Source: Reclinomonas americana ATCC 50394 (lineage: Eukaryota > Jakobida > Jakobea > Jakobida). Taken from it: a stretch of DNA of 24,727 nucleotides. Below, piece by piece: positions 22,845 to 24,727 of this stretch. Numbering within the stretch: position 1 is the stretch's first letter; each line of letters starts with the position of its first letter. Both the position numbers and the translations under genes were made by a program. The DNA is taken from NCBI GenBank assembly GCA_048213135.1, contig PS015013.1, positions 207,221 through 231,947 of the forward strand. The letters are read 5' to 3'. The notes beneath the pieces are model-generated. The model was given only the letters and a program-made list of their open reading frames with translations, did no database searches and was not told the DNA's origin.

Positions 22845-24727
22845 ACCAGTTGTCGCTGCGATATCTCCAGCCAGCGGCTGCTTCGCGGCATCGTAGTCGG
22901 CAGTCGCCACCATGTGCGGCTCATTGTCCTCGGACCAACGCAGCACGTACAGGTCGCTCAAGTAACCGGTCGTCATGCCACCGCCGTGTACCACACATCG
23001 TGCAACGTCTTTCAGGCACGATCCGGCGGCACCCTGCCGCGGTGAAGGCACCGTTCCGCGAACACGGGGCGCGCGCCAGACTCCGGAGCCTGCATTCGCG
23101 CGGGGTCAGAGTGGAGGCAGACGGGAGAGACAAAGATGAAGAAGAAGCAGAAGCGCACCGATATCCAGCAGCTTGATGTCGTCCAAAAGACCCTCGTCGC
23201 CAGCGTCACCACCGAACGCCAACAGGTGCATGTGGCCACCGTATTCGACGGCGTCCAGCATGTGATAGGCACGNNNNNNNNNNNNNNNNNNNNNNNNNNN
23301 NNNNNNNNNNNNNNNNNNNNNNNNNNNNNNNNNNNNNNNNNNNNNNNNNNNNNNNNNNNNNNNNNNNNNNNNNNNNTGTCGTCAATACGCTGACTTGGTG
23401 TTCTGACGCGCACACTTTTCTCTACGCAGACAAAGCTTCGCGACCGCCATGGAGCGCCTCCGTTCGGTCGAGAACCAGGTCACCGAGTTGTGCATGCGCT
23501 TGAGTGCGCTGGATGATGATTTGCAGGTTGCGTGTGCAGTGTGTTGCCGACGGTGTGTGTGCATGTGTGCGTTTGGCTCACTGGCTTGCGTGCGTACAGC
23601 GCATCGTGTCGAGTTTGGAGGAGTCGGAGAGGATCGAGGTGACCCTGATCTCGCGCAGCAAGTCCCAGAAGTCGGAGCTGGAGTCGATTGACCGCGAGTC
23701 AGAGGAGTCGCTGGCCGAGCGCAAGTCACTAGAGACGGAGCGCGATGAGGTGTATTCGAGGTTGCGCGCGGCCGTGCGAGAGCACCGCCCAGTGGTGCAG
23801 CGACTCAAGCGACTCCGCAAGGTCGGCAACTGTCGTTTTTTCTCCTTTTGTTTCTCCCCCCTGCTACTCACACTGCTCGACAGAAAACCGAAGAGGTCAA
23901 CGACAAGCTGCGCTTGCTGGCCGACCTCGACCAGACGCTGAAGCATGCTCACGTACGTCTCTCATCAAACTGCGTGTCACTGCCACTTTGCCTGTGCATA
24001 ATGTCGCTTCCGATGCAGACCGTCGAGGAGCAGCTGCAGAAGCAGCAAGTTGNNNNNNNNNNNNNNNNNNNNATGAGGTGTCGACGACGAGCAGCAAGAG
24101 CACGACAACTGTGGTGCAAACGAAGCAGACGCGCATTTCGCAGCGACTGTGGGACGACCACTCTCCCATTACCTGTGCGACGGCTGAGATCCCGGCTCTG
24201 GAGGAGGACGATGTGCTGCTGAGTGACTCAGAGTCTGTCACCTCGGAGGTCGTCACCGACGAGGACGTGCTGGAGGAGTCCAAGACGAGCGAAACCAGCA
24301 ACAGTTGAGCGCAGTGCTTCGCCGTCAGTCCACCCCACTTCCATTCACTTTTTTGTTGCCAACAGAGTCCAAGCTGGCCGTGTCGGAGAAGTTGGCGAAG
24401 CGAGTGTTGGCCGAGCGTCATTCACTGCAGCAGCTCAAGAGCAACCTGGAGACGCGCATCCTGAGTGTGGAGGCTCGCGACTCGCAGTTGTCGGCCCTCA
24501 TCAAGGAGATCCAGGCCGAGCGTGTGCAGGTGGAGACCAAGATCAAGGCCCTCGACTGTCGCGAGATTGAGCTGCGAGAGCGCCGCACTCCGCTCAAGCG
24601 CAAAAACGAAGACACACTGGAGGAGCTCCGATTGCTGCGCGAGGTGAGTCGAGACCTCGTCGGCAATGTGCAGTTTCCTATTATTTTTCGCCTGACTTGC
24701 AGTTGTTGCTGTTAGCGTATTTCGAGC
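21044..24727 (+). CDS. Kelch-repeat protein with signal peptide and long coiled coil, 3' incomplete; middle on an inverted contig
   Basis: Plus-strand exons: 21044-21146, 21220-21588, 21652-21957, 22025-22071 (gap), 23430-23526, 23600-23821, 23884-23952, 24019-24052 (gap), 24073-24303, 24366-24643, and probably 24716 on. The N-terminus is a signal-peptide-like hydrophobic stretch (RVALLLLVLVVAITTTATA). Kelch blades follow: RRVGHVS...VFWWGG, LLLFGGRD, PSPRTGHCSV...MYIIGGFDG...DVHVFN, LSPREGHRCV...IYVVGGSDG...DVHVLDTKTRKW. Two further blades and the start of the coiled coil sit on the reversed contig (separate entry). After it come Glu/Lys/Leu/Arg-rich heptads (MERLRSVENQVTELCMRL; SLEESERIEVTL; KTEEVNDKLRLLADLDQTL; then LAVSEKLAKRVLAERHSLQQ), split by a Ser/Thr/Asp-rich insert (24073-24303). 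Kelch propellers bind protein partners; coiled coils oligomerise. The partner is unknown and I recognise no orthologue with a signal peptide. Confidence 0.8.
22072..22283. other. Assembly gap (212 N)
   Basis: Run of N in the kelch gene; left border of the reversed contig. Confidence 0.99.
22284..23273 (-). CDS. Kelch blades, Ser/Thr linker and first coiled coil of the kelch gene, on a reversed contig
   Basis: Read on the minus strand, exon 23273-23159 has the kelch elements HMHLLAFGGDAG and LLDDIKLLDIG. After a 69-nt GTGCGC...GCAG intron, exon 23089-22284 gives SGVWRAPRVRG, PSPRQGAAG, CVVHGGG...YLSDLYVLRW. It then has poly-Ser (twelve AGC-type codons) and poly-Thr runs, a helical part with LEHVVHLIDEIERFV, and a coiled coil (WGLLRPKLEKLAAAEDSL, LARLELLRSQIRTYNATL, VHQTQIELRTAEL). 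Both edges end in open frame at N-runs. It continues blade-to-blade from the plus-strand exon ending 22071 and leads into the coiled coil of the plus-strand exon at 23430, so it fits the same gene only if flipped. Confidence 0.85.
22700..22850. repeat. Triplet repeats coding poly-Thr and poly-Ser in the kelch protein
   Basis: Plus-strand GGT/CGT/TGT triplets (22709-22755) and a pure CTG run (about 22811-22843) are, on the minus strand, ACC/ACG/ACA (Thr) and AGC (Ser) codons. They form a low-complexity linker between the propeller and the coiled coil. Confidence 0.9.
23274..23376. other. Assembly gap (103 N)
   Basis: Run of N in the kelch gene; right border of the reversed contig. Confidence 0.99.
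24053..24072. other. Assembly gap (20 N)
   Basis: Run of N in the coiled-coil part of the kelch gene. Sequence on both sides reads as plus-strand coding. Confidence 0.99.

Overview
The window is intron-dense nuclear DNA from a eukaryote, very probably a unicellular one. It holds eleven protein genes in 24.7 kb. Nearly all are cut by introns of about 55-100 nt with GT...AG ends, intergenic gaps are tens to a few hundred bases, and sequence is G+C-rich with (CA)n, (GA)n and triplet repeats. Several genes have close animal counterparts (C2CD5, JKAMP, SDR42E1, a pyridine-nucleotide thioredoxin reductase). The window also carries GPC1 (DUF2838), a family known from fungi, plants and protists but not vertebrates. 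I cannot name the species. The sequence is a draft scaffold with seven N-runs.

Layout, left to right: C2CD5 (+, 5' truncated, ends 4428); a secreted histidine acid phosphatase (+, 4556-6813); an 81-residue SP-motif protein (-, 6970-7286); thioredoxin reductase in 19 exons (-, 7656-10884); a 233-residue secreted protein of unknown function (-, 11386-12161); SDR42E1-like sterol-type dehydrogenase (+, 12248-14294); JKAMP (-, ends in a gap, starts 15660); a membrane-anchored acyl-protein thioesterase (+, 15882-17433); GPN2 GTPase (-, 17495-18930); GPC1 acyltransferase (-, 18996-20968); and a kelch/coiled-coil protein (+, 21044 to beyond the window). Divergent pairs share very short promoters (75-221 bp).

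The genes do not form one pathway. They are housekeeping and membrane-system functions: vesicle traffic, ER quality control, lipid and sterol metabolism, depalmitoylation, redox and RNA polymerase assembly. Exon models were built by hand from homology and reading phase; except across gaps and at one frameshift, every modelled junction keeps phase.

Main second-look points: (1) two N-flanked contigs (5576-5978 and 22284-23273) are in reverse orientation relative to the genes they belong to; (2) a recurrent unusual 5' splice site, GTTGCG, used by at least 15 introns and almost never preceded by G; (3) the thioredoxin reductase CVNVGC active site is encoded on two consecutive micro-exons of 14 and 18 nt, and the enzyme appears to end in a Cys-Pro-Ser-Cys tail instead of a selenocysteine tail; (4) a one-base frameshift in GPC1; (5) a thioesterase with a membrane anchor and acidic tail, converging on GPN2, which also has an acidic tail.
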